Virus record (IMG/VR): IMGVR_UViG_3300050821_003843
Coordinates: 1 to 64,000 of that record
Source: a virus
Reading direction: 5' to 3' (one strand)
DNA length: 64,000 nt
This document shows, piece after piece, positions 16,718 through 24,342 of the stretch. The notes under the pieces are model-generated. The model made no database searches. It was not told the origin of the DNA and saw only the letters and a list, made by a program, of their open reading frames with translations. The translations under genes were made by a program, and so were the position numbers. Positions within the stretch are counted from its first letter, which is position 1, and each line of letters begins with the position of its first letter.

Positions 16718-16746
16718 TTTACACGATGTAAACACTGTGGTATGCT
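16718..16746 (+). promoter_or_regulatory. Forward promoter with palindrome over the -35 box
   Basis: TTTACA (16718-16723), 17-base spacer, TATGCT (16741-16746). The -35 box is the left arm of the perfect palindrome TTTACA-CGA-TGTAAA (16718-16732), a probable operator. The region 16533-16959 has no convincing gene; this promoter, a GGCCG-TGTGT-CGGCC hairpin just downstream and two GGTAA palindromes mark it as the divergent control region for the reverse block and the forward early genes. Confidence 0.6.
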
Positions 16747-16833
16747 GAATGTATGGCCGTGTGTCGGCCGGAGGTGTGGACGCGTCGGCATGTCCCGCTC
16801 AGAAATGAGAACTGGCTGTTATCGCCACCGACC

Positions 16834-16855
16834 AAAGGTAATATCCGTTACCTTT
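16834..16855. promoter_or_regulatory. GGTAA palindrome 1
   Basis: AAAGGTAA-TATCCG-TTACCTTT, a perfect 8-base inverted repeat, 105 bases before the DUF559 gene. Related sites occur at 16911, 26921 and 26946. Confidence 0.6.
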
Positions 16856-16910
16856 GAAAACTCGATTTTCCTTACCATTCAAATTCTGTATGGGAGGGGA
16901 GGTCGTTTTC

Positions 16911-16931
16911 AAAGGTAATATCTATACCTCT
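16911..16931. promoter_or_regulatory. GGTAA palindrome 2 (degenerate)
   Basis: AAAGGTAATATCTATACCTCT shares its first eleven bases (AAAGGTAATAT) with palindrome 1 but has a weaker right arm. It lies 29 bases before an ATG and next to the AT-rich TAAAATAATATAAATAAAGG, where a promoter is likely. Confidence 0.5.
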
Positions 16932-16959
16932 AAAATAATATAAATAAAGGAATACAAAC

Positions 16960-17739
16960 ATGCCTCTACAGTTCACCAATGAAAAGAAGAACAAACCCAC
17001 CTCTGCTGAAAAGCGATTATGGCAGTTAATCAAGGAAATGGGTTTATGTCCATATATCCATCCCCAACACACGATAGGATGGTTCATTGTTGACTACCTG
17101 TTCGCGAATAAGCAGGTAATTGTCGAGTTAGACGATGGTAATTCTGATCATGAACGACGTGATAGATGGTTGATTGACTGTGGGTACACCCTGTTAAGGT
17201 TTAGAAGTGAACTTGTCTTCAATTCACCTGATGTGATTTTCAAGACCGTAGAGAGTTGTGAGCCTCCAACACGTACACCACACCATTTATTGATTCGTGC
17301 GCAGTCCAAACGACGCATCGAAAAGGGATTGATGTTACTAGAAGAAGATAAAATCTTAATAGACGGTAGAATAGTATCGTTGGAATCACTCACAACTGCA
17401 CAACAAGAAAACGCACTGTCCGGGGTGGTGTATGATGTAAAGTATGTACGACATGACAAATCAGTAAAGTGCCCGAAATGTAGTACTAAACTCCATCGTT
17501 ACGATTGTCGCTGTGAGAACTGCTGTTCTCTAATTCGTTGGGGTTGGTTGGAAGATGCAGTCACATCAGCAAAGGAAGAACAAACTGTTTCTACAACCGT
17601 AAAAGTAGTGGAAGTGTCAAAGGGGCGGCAATTTACTGATGGCAAACGCTGTCGACCCAAATGTCCAAATTGTCAACGTGGCTTAGCTGGTACGTGGAAA
17701 TGTTGTCCCGGTTGTGCGGCAACCATTGTATGGAAGTAA
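16960..17739 (+). CDS. DUF559/Vsr-like endonuclease with zinc ribbons
   Basis: 259 residues. The N-terminal ~100 match the DUF559/very-short-patch endonuclease type of the PD-(D/E)XK fold: TSAEKRLWQLIKEMG, IVDYLFANKQVIVELDDG with D and E as metal ligands, and CGYTLLRFRSELV. The C-terminal half has two or three zinc-ribbon pairs (CPKCSTKL, CRCENC, CPNCQRG, CCPGC). Vsr enzymes nick mismatched DNA; here a role in phage DNA repair or degrading other DNA is likely. AAAGGAATACAAAC precedes the ATG. Confidence 0.75.
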   Translation: MPLQFTNEKKNKPTSAEKRLWQLIKEMGLCPYIHPQHTIGWFIVDYLFANKQVIVELDDGNSDHERRDRWLIDCGYTLLRFRSELVFNSPDVIFKTVESCEPPTRTPHHLLIRAQSKRRIEKGLMLLEEDKILIDGRIVSLESLTTAQQENALSGVVYDVKYVRHDKSVKCPKCSTKLHRYDCRCENCCSLIRWGWLEDAVTSAKEEQTVSTTVKVVEVSKGRQFTDGKRCRPKCPNCQRGLAGTWKCCPGCAATIVWK

Positions 17740-17755
17740 CTTTCAGGAAAGGCGT

Positions 17756-18028
17756 ATGAAAAAAGCCAATAAGTATGGAGAAAAGGTAGAGCGTGTACGG
17801 ATCATCAAACGGGTTGTGATTGCGTATCCATTCACCAAGTGGTTCAGTAAGCCCCAGATGGTGCTAAAGAAAGGACAACACTTTGGAATTGACGCGAAGC
17901 GATTTGCGCAACAGTTGAGAAATGAGGCGGGTGAACGTGGGGTAAAAATCGCGTTAAAAGTGTATGGAAAGTATATTGCTCTAACGGTATGGGATCGAGT
18001 TACAGGTTACTCACAGGGGAACAAATGA
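17756..18028 (+). CDS. Small basic protein, unknown function
   Basis: 90 residues, starting at MKKANKYGEKVERV behind CAGGAAAGGCGT. Very basic N-terminus and a helix-rich C-terminus (RFAQQLRNEAGERGVKIALK). Its stop overlaps the next start. No family recognised. Confidence 0.5.
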   Translation: MKKANKYGEKVERVRIIKRVVIAYPFTKWFSKPQMVLKKGQHFGIDAKRFAQQLRNEAGERGVKIALKVYGKYIALTVWDRVTGYSQGNK

Positions 18029-18333
18029 TGAAGAAAAAAGTAGTTCTAGCAATGTATGCCGGAGAAGAGCCAGTGGTGTTCTCATGTGGGGATCTAACAT
18101 TCGAGATTGGTTATACGGCAATACGTTTACTTGCAACTGAATTACAAATCATGGATACATCACAAATGTCTCAATCAACGAGGTTCCACGTTAAACGATT
18201 TGCGAAAGCGTTGGGCTTATTGAATGAAGAAACAATGAGGTTGACGCGATCAAAAACGACGCCTGAAGAAGATAAAGAGACGATGGAACGTTACCATCGA
18301 ACCGGATTCGGTTGTGTTGCAGATGAATTTTGA
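18025..18333 (+). CDS. Small protein, unknown function
   Basis: 102 residues. Two adjacent ATGs (18025, 18028) follow AGGGGAACAA. Begins with a beta-strand pattern MMKKKVVLAMYAGEEPVVFS; the rest is helical and charged. Part of a run of short early genes with overlapping ends. Confidence 0.5.
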   Translation: MMKKKVVLAMYAGEEPVVFSCGDLTFEIGYTAIRLLATELQIMDTSQMSQSTRFHVKRFAKALGLLNEETMRLTRSKTTPEEDKETMERYHRTGFGCVADEF

Positions 18334-18342
18334 AAGGAACAA

Positions 18343-18525
18343 ATGATGAAAGAGATTTTAGTCGCCATCAATGAAGAGCTTATGCGGTTGACAAGTAAGT
18401 TGTCGATGGAGCGAAGATTTCCATCAAACAACCCCGACACGATGGATGAGAACATTCACGATTGTGAGGATCGTATCAAGGTTCTACGTGAAATTCGAAC
18501 GAAGATTGAAGACGCGTATATTTGA
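18343..18525 (+). CDS. Small coiled-coil-like protein
   Basis: 60 residues behind GAAAGGAACAA, with two adjacent ATGs. Amphipathic helices (INEELMRLTSKLSMERR, EDRIKVLREIRTKIEDAY). No family recognised. Confidence 0.5.
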   Translation: MMKEILVAINEELMRLTSKLSMERRFPSNNPDTMDENIHDCEDRIKVLREIRTKIEDAYI

Positions 18526-18535
18526 AAGGAAAATT

Positions 18536-19096
18536 ATGTTAAGTACAGTTGAACGTCGGAACCGAGTTGTATTTCCTGAATTTACTGGTGAGAGGATCTA
18601 CATGCGTGAATTCAGGCAGATAGATGGACTACCTAGGGGCTTGGAACGCTGGCAAGAAACAGTTGACCAGATGTTGCAGGGGCTGAGAACTGAAAAATCT
18701 ATCTTCATCATGGTGGATCAGTCAAAAGTGATCGAAGGGCAACCACAGCGTAGACCGGGCGTTCACATTGATGGAGTTTGGGTTGCAGGCCATTGGGACA
18801 ATGGTGGGTGGAAAACTGGTCAACACGATACCGGGGGCCACAGATTCATACCAGAAGACAACCAGTTGATCCTACTTGCATCTGATGTACAAGGTTGCGC
18901 CGCTTATGTCGGTGAATATGACGGTACGCCGGGTGAGGGAGGAGATTTTCAGCATCTTGACCTGTCACAACTTCAGAAAACTGAGTTGGAACCGATGTAC
19001 TGTTACGGAGGTAATGCGATGACGATGCTTCACGAGTCATTACCAATGAGGAAAACAGTAGATAGAACCTTAGTTCGTTTAAACGTGTCAGTCTAA
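18536..19096 (+). CDS. Protein of unknown function with HxD-like motif
   Basis: 186 residues starting at MLSTVERRNRVVF behind GAAAGGAAAATT. The middle reads GQPQRRPGVHIDGVW followed by GHWDNGGWKTGQHD and GGHRFIP: several His and Asp that might bind a metal, in the style of cupin or 2-oxoglutarate oxygenase folds. I cannot confirm either family. It precedes the RuvC-like gene in an operon of DNA metabolism genes. Confidence 0.5.
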   Translation: MLSTVERRNRVVFPEFTGERIYMREFRQIDGLPRGLERWQETVDQMLQGLRTEKSIFIMVDQSKVIEGQPQRRPGVHIDGVWVAGHWDNGGWKTGQHDTGGHRFIPEDNQLILLASDVQGCAAYVGEYDGTPGEGGDFQHLDLSQLQKTELEPMYCYGGNAMTMLHESLPMRKTVDRTLVRLNVSV

Positions 19097-19124
19097 TCCC
19101 ACAGGAAAATAAAGGAAACTCAAA

Positions 19125-19667
19125 ATTCCATTACCAACGAAAAAGAAACAACTGAGTGATACGATATTTTTGGGCATCGACCCCGGTACAGGTGGTGGAT
19201 TAGCAGCGATCATGCCAGAAGGTGAAATCATCTACACACCGATGCCAGAAACAGAAATGGATATTTGGAACTGGTTTGACGAGACTATGAATAGTCATGG
19301 AGGTAGTTCACTTCCAATCAAAGCCTTGCTAGAACGTGTATGGGCTGCGCCAATGGCTGGACGTAAGCAAGGTGGATCGAGTATGTTCACCTTTGGACAA
19401 AACTTTGGTTCGATGCGCATGGCTTTAACGGCAATCGGTGCAGAATGGGAAACACCAACGCCACAACAATGGATGAAGGGGTTAGGAATTCCAGTTGTCA
19501 AAGATGAATCACAACCACAACGAAAGGAACGATTGAGGGGAGTTGCTCAAAAACTCCTACCCAAACTTGAACTATGGAAAGAGCCTCGATCATTGGGTAA
19601 ACAACGCGCAGTCGCAGATGCACTGTTAATCGCGATTTATTGTCAACGAAAACACAACGGTCTGTAA
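19125..19667 (+). CDS. RuvC-like Holliday junction resolvase, probable AUU start
   Basis: 180 residues if it starts at ATT 19125. FLGIDPGTGGGLAAI carries the first catalytic Asp of the RuvC/RNase H fold; ALLERVWAAP supplies the Glu and KQRAVADALLIAIYC the final D. Cleaves branched DNA in recombination or before packaging. No ATG or GTG precedes the fold. TTG 19170 would cut off the first beta strand (TIFLGID) and has no Shine-Dalgarno, whereas AAAGGAAA (19111-19118) is 8 bases before ATT 19125 and gives the N-terminus (M)PLPTKKKQLSDTIFLG, like the MPL starts of other genes here. Confidence 0.82.
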   Translation: MPLPTKKKQLSDTIFLGIDPGTGGGLAAIMPEGEIIYTPMPETEMDIWNWFDETMNSHGGSSLPIKALLERVWAAPMAGRKQGGSSMFTFGQNFGSMRMALTAIGAEWETPTPQQWMKGLGIPVVKDESQPQRKERLRGVAQKLLPKLELWKEPRSLGKQRAVADALLIAIYCQRKHNGL

Positions 19668-19687
19668 CTTCAACTAATAGGAACAAT

Positions 19688-19957
19688 ATGTCCAAAGTCC
19701 ATAACGACGCATTGAAACTGGAACTGAGTAAACTCACACGTGAGGATTTAGAACGATTTGCATTAGTCCAAACGATTGGAGCTAGTATTGCTGCTAGCTT
19801 GAGTCCATTACCAGAAATGATGATCCAATACAGGGTTAAAGAGGTATTGGAAGATGAGGGATTTTCACATGATGAAATTGAACTCATGTCAGATGTTTCG
19901 ACTCGTGTTCTAACTGCCGTGATGCACGCGGATAAACTCCATCAGAGGAGGAACTGA
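19688..19957 (+). CDS. Small helical protein, unknown function
   Basis: 89 residues behind AGGAACAAT. Largely helical (NDALKLELSKLTREDLERFA) with an acidic C-terminal part. Ends on the next gene's start codon. No family recognised. Confidence 0.5.
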   Translation: MSKVHNDALKLELSKLTREDLERFALVQTIGASIAASLSPLPEMMIQYRVKEVLEDEGFSHDEIELMSDVSTRVLTAVMHADKLHQRRN

Positions 19958-20211
19958 TGAGTGTCTATTACATTATAAAACCTTTGAAGTGGAAAAAGGT
20001 TAGCTTTGTCGAGTCTGAGTCTTCTACACCGCAGGGTATCTACCATGCTAGGTTACTAAGTAAGGAATTGGCAGACGCTTTTATTGTGTCTGAAAATGGA
20101 CGTGATGGCAGTACAATTGGACATACTGCAACACTAGAAGGTGCTAAACATATGTGTCAATTGGATTGGGAAAACTACTTAGTCACAAACTACTTGGAGC
20201 GTGTAGAATGA
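19957..20211 (+). CDS. Small protein, unknown function
   Basis: 84 residues, coupled to its neighbour by the ATGATG overlap. Predicted alpha-beta (MSVYYIIKPLKWKKVSFVES, then an Ala-Lys helix near the end). It overlaps the uracil-DNA glycosylase start by four bases, so expression is linked. No family recognised. Confidence 0.5.
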   Translation: MSVYYIIKPLKWKKVSFVESESSTPQGIYHARLLSKELADAFIVSENGRDGSTIGHTATLEGAKHMCQLDWENYLVTNYLERVE

Positions 20212-20747
20212 CCCCGTGGCAGCAACACGTAGAAAAATGGAGTACTTGTACTGATTGTGATGCGTGTCGAAATAGGAACAAGGTTGTTCTATTTCGTGGT
20301 TCAATTCCGAACTCTATCTTGTTTGTGGGGGAAGCCCCCGGACCAAGTGAAAATTCGATTGGTAAGGTGTTTTGCGGTCCGGCGGGCAAGCTACTCGATG
20401 AATTGATCGAAAAAGCGTTCGAAGGGCGGCAAAACGTAAAATACGGCCTTACAAACCTAGTAGCGTGCCTACCGCAAGGTGACGAAAGGCGTAAATTCGG
20501 TGAACCTACCGACGACTCGATAAAAGCCTGTCAACCCCGCTTGGTAGAATGTATTGAGTTGTGCCAGCCGAAAGTGATTATCGCGGTGGGTAAATTGGCG
20601 GAAAAGTGGTTGCCCAAAATCACCAAAGTCAAGATCGTACCAATCATCCACCCGGCAGCGATCTTAAGATGTGACTTGTCACAACGTGGATTAGCAGAAT
20701 TGAGAACAGTTACAACCCTACGTGATGTTGTGGAGAACCTTAAATGA
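20208..20747 (+). CDS. Family 4-type uracil-DNA glycosylase
   Basis: 179 residues. Cys ligands of an iron-sulfur cluster are visible: CTDCDAC near residue 14 and later VACLPQ and KACQPRL. The catalytic loop GEAPGPSE near residue 42 and IHPAAILR near residue 145 are the two signature motifs. It removes uracil (possibly 5-hydroxymethyluracil) from DNA. The phage seems to make 5-hydroxymethyl-dU DNA, so its substrate range matters: it may clear misincorporated uracil after the dUMP pool is raised. Start ATG 20208 overlaps the preceding gene. Confidence 0.85.
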   Translation: MTPWQQHVEKWSTCTDCDACRNRNKVVLFRGSIPNSILFVGEAPGPSENSIGKVFCGPAGKLLDELIEKAFEGRQNVKYGLTNLVACLPQGDERRKFGEPTDDSIKACQPRLVECIELCQPKVIIAVGKLAEKWLPKITKVKIVPIIHPAAILRCDLSQRGLAELRTVTTLRDVVENLK

Positions 20748-20956
20748 TGGAATCAGTGGCAACAGATTGTGTCCAACTGATCGAGGCAGTACCGCAAGAT
20801 GGAACATACAAAGGAAGGTGGGGCGGTTATGTTGTGAGGTTTACAGACGCCAATGGAAATAACTTCACTGCGAAAACTGTTAAAGGGATCAGAACCATCA
20901 ATAGAAAAGTGAGTGTGATTGTTCAAGGTAGTCTTATCACAGTTAAGACAGATTGA
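20744..20956 (+). CDS. Small protein, unknown function
   Basis: 70 residues, coupled by ATGA overlap to the glycosylase gene. The sequence KGRWGGYVVRFTDANGNNFT followed by ISVIV-type strands resembles a small beta-barrel, possibly OB- or SH3-like. Unconfirmed. Confidence 0.5.
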   Translation: MMESVATDCVQLIEAVPQDGTYKGRWGGYVVRFTDANGNNFTAKTVKGIRTINRKVSVIVQGSLITVKTD

Positions 20957-20958
20957 CT

Positions 20959-21147
20959 ATGCCTCTATCAAACAAGCGTAAGGCTGAACTTGCATCGAAA
21001 TCTCATGATAAACTGAAATATGGTCAACGATTCGTCTGTCCGTCCTGCGGCGCAGTACATCACTTCGACAGTCATAATGGATGTTTCAATCCAAGGTGTG
21101 GTTACAAGGGTTGGTTAGAACCAGAAAAGAAGGAACAAGCAAAATGA
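20959..21147 (+). CDS. Zinc-ribbon protein
   Basis: 62 residues beginning MPLSNKRKAELASKSH. One zinc ribbon: CPSCGAVHHFDSH...CFNPRCGYKGW. I prefer ATG 20959 to TTG 20953. Its stop overlaps the following gene. Could bind nucleic acid; function unknown. Confidence 0.55.
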   Translation: MPLSNKRKAELASKSHDKLKYGQRFVCPSCGAVHHFDSHNGCFNPRCGYKGWLEPEKKEQAK

Positions 21148-21494
21148 TTGAAAGAGACAAATGGGAATGGTTTGGAATGGCAGGCCATTATGTGTGTCGA
21201 CATCAATGCCAATTCCATCTATGTACGGTGATTGGCGATTACATGATCTCGTCTGTTGGCGCTCGGGTAGAAACTCAAAAGAGTAGGGACTGGGTTGATA
21301 TCGGTTCAGAACGCAAATTCGAGACAATGGTGTTCAAGCTAAACAACCAAGAACGTTGTGCCGCAGAAGGGTGCTTGTGTGAAATGCCAATTGATTGGGA
21401 TGGCAATCAATTGGAAACTAGATGTTGTAACACTCCCGGCGAGTGTCAGAAACACCACATGGAACTATGTTTGAAGTATGCACAATTACAATAG
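21144..21494 (+). CDS. Cys/His-rich protein, unknown function
   Basis: 116 residues behind AAGGAACAAGCAAA. Several Cys/His groups (CRHQCQFHLC, CAAEGCLC, CCNTPGECQKHHMELC) suggest structural zinc. Its stop lies just before the nuclease gene's Shine-Dalgarno. No family recognised. Confidence 0.5.
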   Translation: MIERDKWEWFGMAGHYVCRHQCQFHLCTVIGDYMISSVGARVETQKSRDWVDIGSERKFETMVFKLNNQERCAAEGCLCEMPIDWDGNQLETRCCNTPGECQKHHMELCLKYAQLQ

Positions 21495-21501
21495 GAACAC
21501 C

Positions 21502-22710
21502 ATGCCGAAAGCTATCCAAAAACCAAAGACTGAGTTAGGTAAGAAACTACAAGGGAAACTCAAGCCAAAACAAGCCTTATGGCAAGGTCCAGAAGACCCC
21601 GGACCAATGGGCGGTATCACTCAATCCATACTAGGTCGTTATCCGGGGGGCTGTCCTGAGCGATTTCGATTGAAGTATGTTGAAGGGTGGGAACGTAAGC
21701 GTGTATTCGACCATAAGATAGAATACGGTCACATGTGGCACTGCTGTGAAGAGGAATTAGCACATGGTGGGAGTATTAGTAGTTGTTTAGGCGAGTTGAA
21801 AGTCTACGTTAAAGGACTTATGGACAAGTACCGATTCCAACAAGAGGAAATAAATCACTGGTATCAGACGTGTATGGTCCAATTCCCTATCTACGTTGAA
21901 CATTGGAAAAAACAACCTGACGTGTTGAAGCGGACACCGTTGATGCAAGAACAGGTGTTTCATGTGCCATACAAATTGCCATCGGGGCGCGCGGTGTATC
22001 TACGTGGTAAATTTGACTCGGTGGATTTAATTGGTGGTAAGGGCAGTGGAATTTACATCCAAGAAAATAAGACAAAGGGTGATATTGATTTTGAACAGAT
22101 GAAACGTAATCTGACGTTCGAAATCCAAACAATGTTCTATGTCTGTGCATTACAAGCAATGAAGGATGATAGAGAACCACCAACAGCACATTGGCAAGAA
22201 CAGCCGATTAAAGGCGTCAGATATAACGTTATCCGTCGTCCGTTCAGTGGTGGTAAAGGCTCGATTCGTAAGCATAAAGCCAAAACCACTAAAAAGGATG
22301 GTAACATACCAGAAGAATCAGATGAAAGTTACTATGGTCGATTACGTGATATCATCATGGAACCACCCGAACAAGGGCAAGATAATTACTGGTTTGCACG
22401 ATGGAAGGTTGAGATATCAGCGGCCGACATTCAAGCATTCAAGACACAATTCCTTGATCCATGTTTAGAGAACTTGTGTAACGACTACGGATGGTGGAAA
22501 GTTGCTTACGAAACTGGTCTAAATGCGTTTGACAATAAGTCACGACATCTACACGAAGTATTTGGACCACGATTCAATTATCATTGGCGTCTACCATTTG
22601 GCGTCTATAACCAACTTATGGAAACTGGATCAACTGACATGGATGAATTGTTGAATGGAAATACGGTCGGATTTCAACGCTCAACAACACTCTTCGAGGA
22701 ACTGGCGTGA
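21502..22710 (+). CDS. PD-(D/E)XK nuclease (Cas4/RecB-like)
   Basis: 402 residues starting at MPKAIQKPKTELG behind AGGAACACC. SILGRYPGGCPERFRLKYVEG matches the N-terminal part of Cas4/RecB-type nucleases; the active site is LRGKFDSVDL (Asp) then IYIQENKTKG (E-x-K) near residues 170-195, followed by an QTMFYVCALQ helix. Next to an ATPase of the Sak4 type, it probably processes DNA ends in recombination-dependent replication. Confidence 0.78.
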   Translation: MPKAIQKPKTELGKKLQGKLKPKQALWQGPEDPGPMGGITQSILGRYPGGCPERFRLKYVEGWERKRVFDHKIEYGHMWHCCEEELAHGGSISSCLGELKVYVKGLMDKYRFQQEEINHWYQTCMVQFPIYVEHWKKQPDVLKRTPLMQEQVFHVPYKLPSGRAVYLRGKFDSVDLIGGKGSGIYIQENKTKGDIDFEQMKRNLTFEIQTMFYVCALQAMKDDREPPTAHWQEQPIKGVRYNVIRRPFSGGKGSIRKHKAKTTKKDGNIPEESDESYYGRLRDIIMEPPEQGQDNYWFARWKVEISAADIQAFKTQFLDPCLENLCNDYGWWKVAYETGLNAFDNKSRHLHEVFGPRFNYHWRLPFGVYNQLMETGSTDMDELLNGNTVGFQRSTTLFEELA

Positions 22711-23045
22711 ATCAACCATTTATGTATTATTGGATGGAACAGGCAGTAAGGCAGGTTGCTGAGTTTAAAGAAAACACTTTAAGAAGACTTTGTTGTGAGG
22801 CGTGGGGTTGTCATGCTGACGACGTAATTTGCATGGCTCCAAACCACAAACTGGAATTAGTAACCGAATCAGAAAATAAGGAATTTGAGATCGTCAAAAT
22901 CGACGGTGTTTCTTACGGTTACTTTATGAGTTATTTCGATCCAATTCGCATGTTTCACGTAATTGAATTTAAGCAATCCTATTTTGGAGTATCTAATGCC
23001 CCCAAGTATCAAGAAACAGATACCGACAGCAAACCCCAAACGTAA
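22707..23045 (+). CDS. Protein of unknown function
   Basis: 112 residues, ATGA-like overlap with the nuclease gene; its 3' end overlaps the ATPase gene by 50 bases. Contains LRRLCCEAWGCHADDVICMA and a beta-rich tail. No family recognised. Confidence 0.5.
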   Translation: MNQPFMYYWMEQAVRQVAEFKENTLRRLCCEAWGCHADDVICMAPNHKLELVTESENKEFEIVKIDGVSYGYFMSYFDPIRMFHVIEFKQSYFGVSNAPKYQETDTDSKPQT

Positions 23046-23862
23046 AGTAGGTGGGTCAGTCGTCGATAGAATCGGTGAATATGATTTCGATCAGCCCGAA
23101 GGGATCAAGATCCTCATCTATGGTAAAAGTAAAACAGGTAAGTCAAGGACGATTGCGACATTCCCCGGTCCGATATTATGGATTATATGCTCGGGCGGTA
23201 ACAAGTCAGGTGAGTTACGATCAATTCCATTGGAGCATCGTAAAAAGATCAAGGCAGTCACGGTTAATAGTTCAATGGAGGTTCGCACACTCATCGAACA
23301 TGCACGTGATAGTGGATTGTATAAAACCGTGGCATTGGATCACGGTACGGGTCTGCAAGATCGTGTGCTGGCTGAGATCTTAAAGGTTGATGAACTGCCA
23401 GCACAGATGAAGTGGGGTACAGCATCACGAGACCAGTATATGGACGCGGGTACTCAATGCCGTGAGTTGTTTCGGATGCTGTTATCACTCTCGTGTAACG
23501 TGGTGATTGCAGGTCAGGAACGTGCTCCAAAGGACGTAGGCGACGATAACGAGATGTTATTACCAACTGTGGGGGTCGAGTTGATGCCGTCACTTGCCGG
23601 GTGGTTACATCCAGCAGTGGACTTTATCGTACAGACGTTTAAGAAACAGAAGACGATTGTCAAAACCAGTAAGATTAATGGAAAGGATGTGAATATAGAG
23701 GTTGCTGTACCCGGTGCTGACTTCTGTTTAAGGACTGGACCACACGGAATCTATAATACTGGGTTCCGTACACCAATCGACAATGCGCCTGACTACATCG
23801 TTAACCCGAGTTACGATAAGATCATGCAGATCGTGAATGGAACTTACAAAGGAACAAAGTGA
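22996..23862 (+). CDS. RecA-fold ATPase (Sak4-like recombinase candidate)
   Basis: 288 residues. Walker A IYGKSKTGKSRT is near residue 40; TVALDHGTGL is a Walker B-like strand; CNVVIAGQERAP is the following strand with a sensor-like Gln. This matches phage nucleotide-binding proteins of the AAA_24/Sak4 group, single-strand annealing or RecA-like factors. Start ATG 22996 follows TTGGAGTATCTA. Lies between a nuclease and an SSB-like gene, which fits recombination. Confidence 0.75.
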   Translation: MPPSIKKQIPTANPKRKVGGSVVDRIGEYDFDQPEGIKILIYGKSKTGKSRTIATFPGPILWIICSGGNKSGELRSIPLEHRKKIKAVTVNSSMEVRTLIEHARDSGLYKTVALDHGTGLQDRVLAEILKVDELPAQMKWGTASRDQYMDAGTQCRELFRMLLSLSCNVVIAGQERAPKDVGDDNEMLLPTVGVELMPSLAGWLHPAVDFIVQTFKKQKTIVKTSKINGKDVNIEVAVPGADFCLRTGPHGIYNTGFRTPIDNAPDYIVNPSYDKIMQIVNGTYKGTK

Positions 23863-24035
23863 TGGATGAGCTAATTAGGAAAATGATAATTGACGTATTG
23901 AACAAAGAACTAAAAGTTGAAGTCATAACAACGACAGAAACTAACAGTGGTGATACTGATCTGAAAACACTGGTCAGGATTCGTTTGGGGGATGATTACA
24001 TTGATGAAGATTTTGACGTAACAACGATTGGATGA
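23862..24035 (+). CDS. Small protein, unknown function
   Basis: 57 residues, MDELIRKMIIDVLNKELKVE at the start, overlapping the previous stop by one base behind AAAGGAACAAAG. One amphipathic helix, a Thr-rich turn and an acidic end. No family recognised. Confidence 0.5.
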   Translation: MDELIRKMIIDVLNKELKVEVITTTETNSGDTDLKTLVRIRLGDDYIDEDFDVTTIG

Positions 24036-24039
24036 CGCT

Positions 24040-24135
24040 ATGGAATTGGTGATTGTCTTAGGTGTTGGTGGTTTGATTATTTGGAACGCTTTACAAGGAG
24101 GAAATCATGCTCGTGTTATCAAGGAGTCCCGGTGA
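24040..24135 (+). CDS. Very small membrane protein overlapping csrA
   Basis: 31 codons: MELVIVLGVGGLIIWNALQG then a short basic tail. The first 16 residues are a hydrophobic helix. It overlaps the csrA start by 29 bases in another frame, so its translation would run through the csrA ribosome binding site. May be a true gene or a leader for csrA. Confidence 0.4.
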   Translation: MELVIVLGVGGLIIWNALQGGNHARVIKESR

Positions 24136-24307
24136 ATCAATTCTTATTGGAGATAACATCAAAGTCACGGTCACGCAAGTTCGAGGAGACCATGTGCGTT
24201 TAGGAATCGAAGCACCTGAAAACGTGAAGATACTACGGAGTGAAGTACCTGACCGTGGTAAATTACCTGCCGAGCAGTGTGGTACAATTGAAGTAGGTAG
24301 CGAATAA
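24107..24307 (+). CDS. csrA: CsrA translational regulator
   Basis: 66 residues, the usual CsrA size. MLVLSRSPGESILIGDNIKV, then VRLGIEAP, is the CsrA core; Arg6 and the VRLGIEAP strand, which carries RNA-binding Arg, are present. CsrA dimers bind GGA motifs in mRNA leaders to block or stabilise translation. Here the leader has ACAAGGAGGAAATC directly before the ATG, matching the CsrA target core ACARGGA, so it should repress itself. A phage copy could reset host carbon metabolism or motility, or time phage translation. Start fixed by the perfect Shine-Dalgarno. Confidence 0.93.
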   Translation: MLVLSRSPGESILIGDNIKVTVTQVRGDHVRLGIEAPENVKILRSEVPDRGKLPAEQCGTIEVGSE

Positions 24308-24342
24308 CTAATCAGTTCAACAATTTAATGGAGCGAAATCGA

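Noticed and set aside
16789-16917. A 42-codon forward ORF in the control region
   Set aside because: Its GGAGG is 16 bases from the ATG, too far, and it runs through two palindromes that look regulatory.
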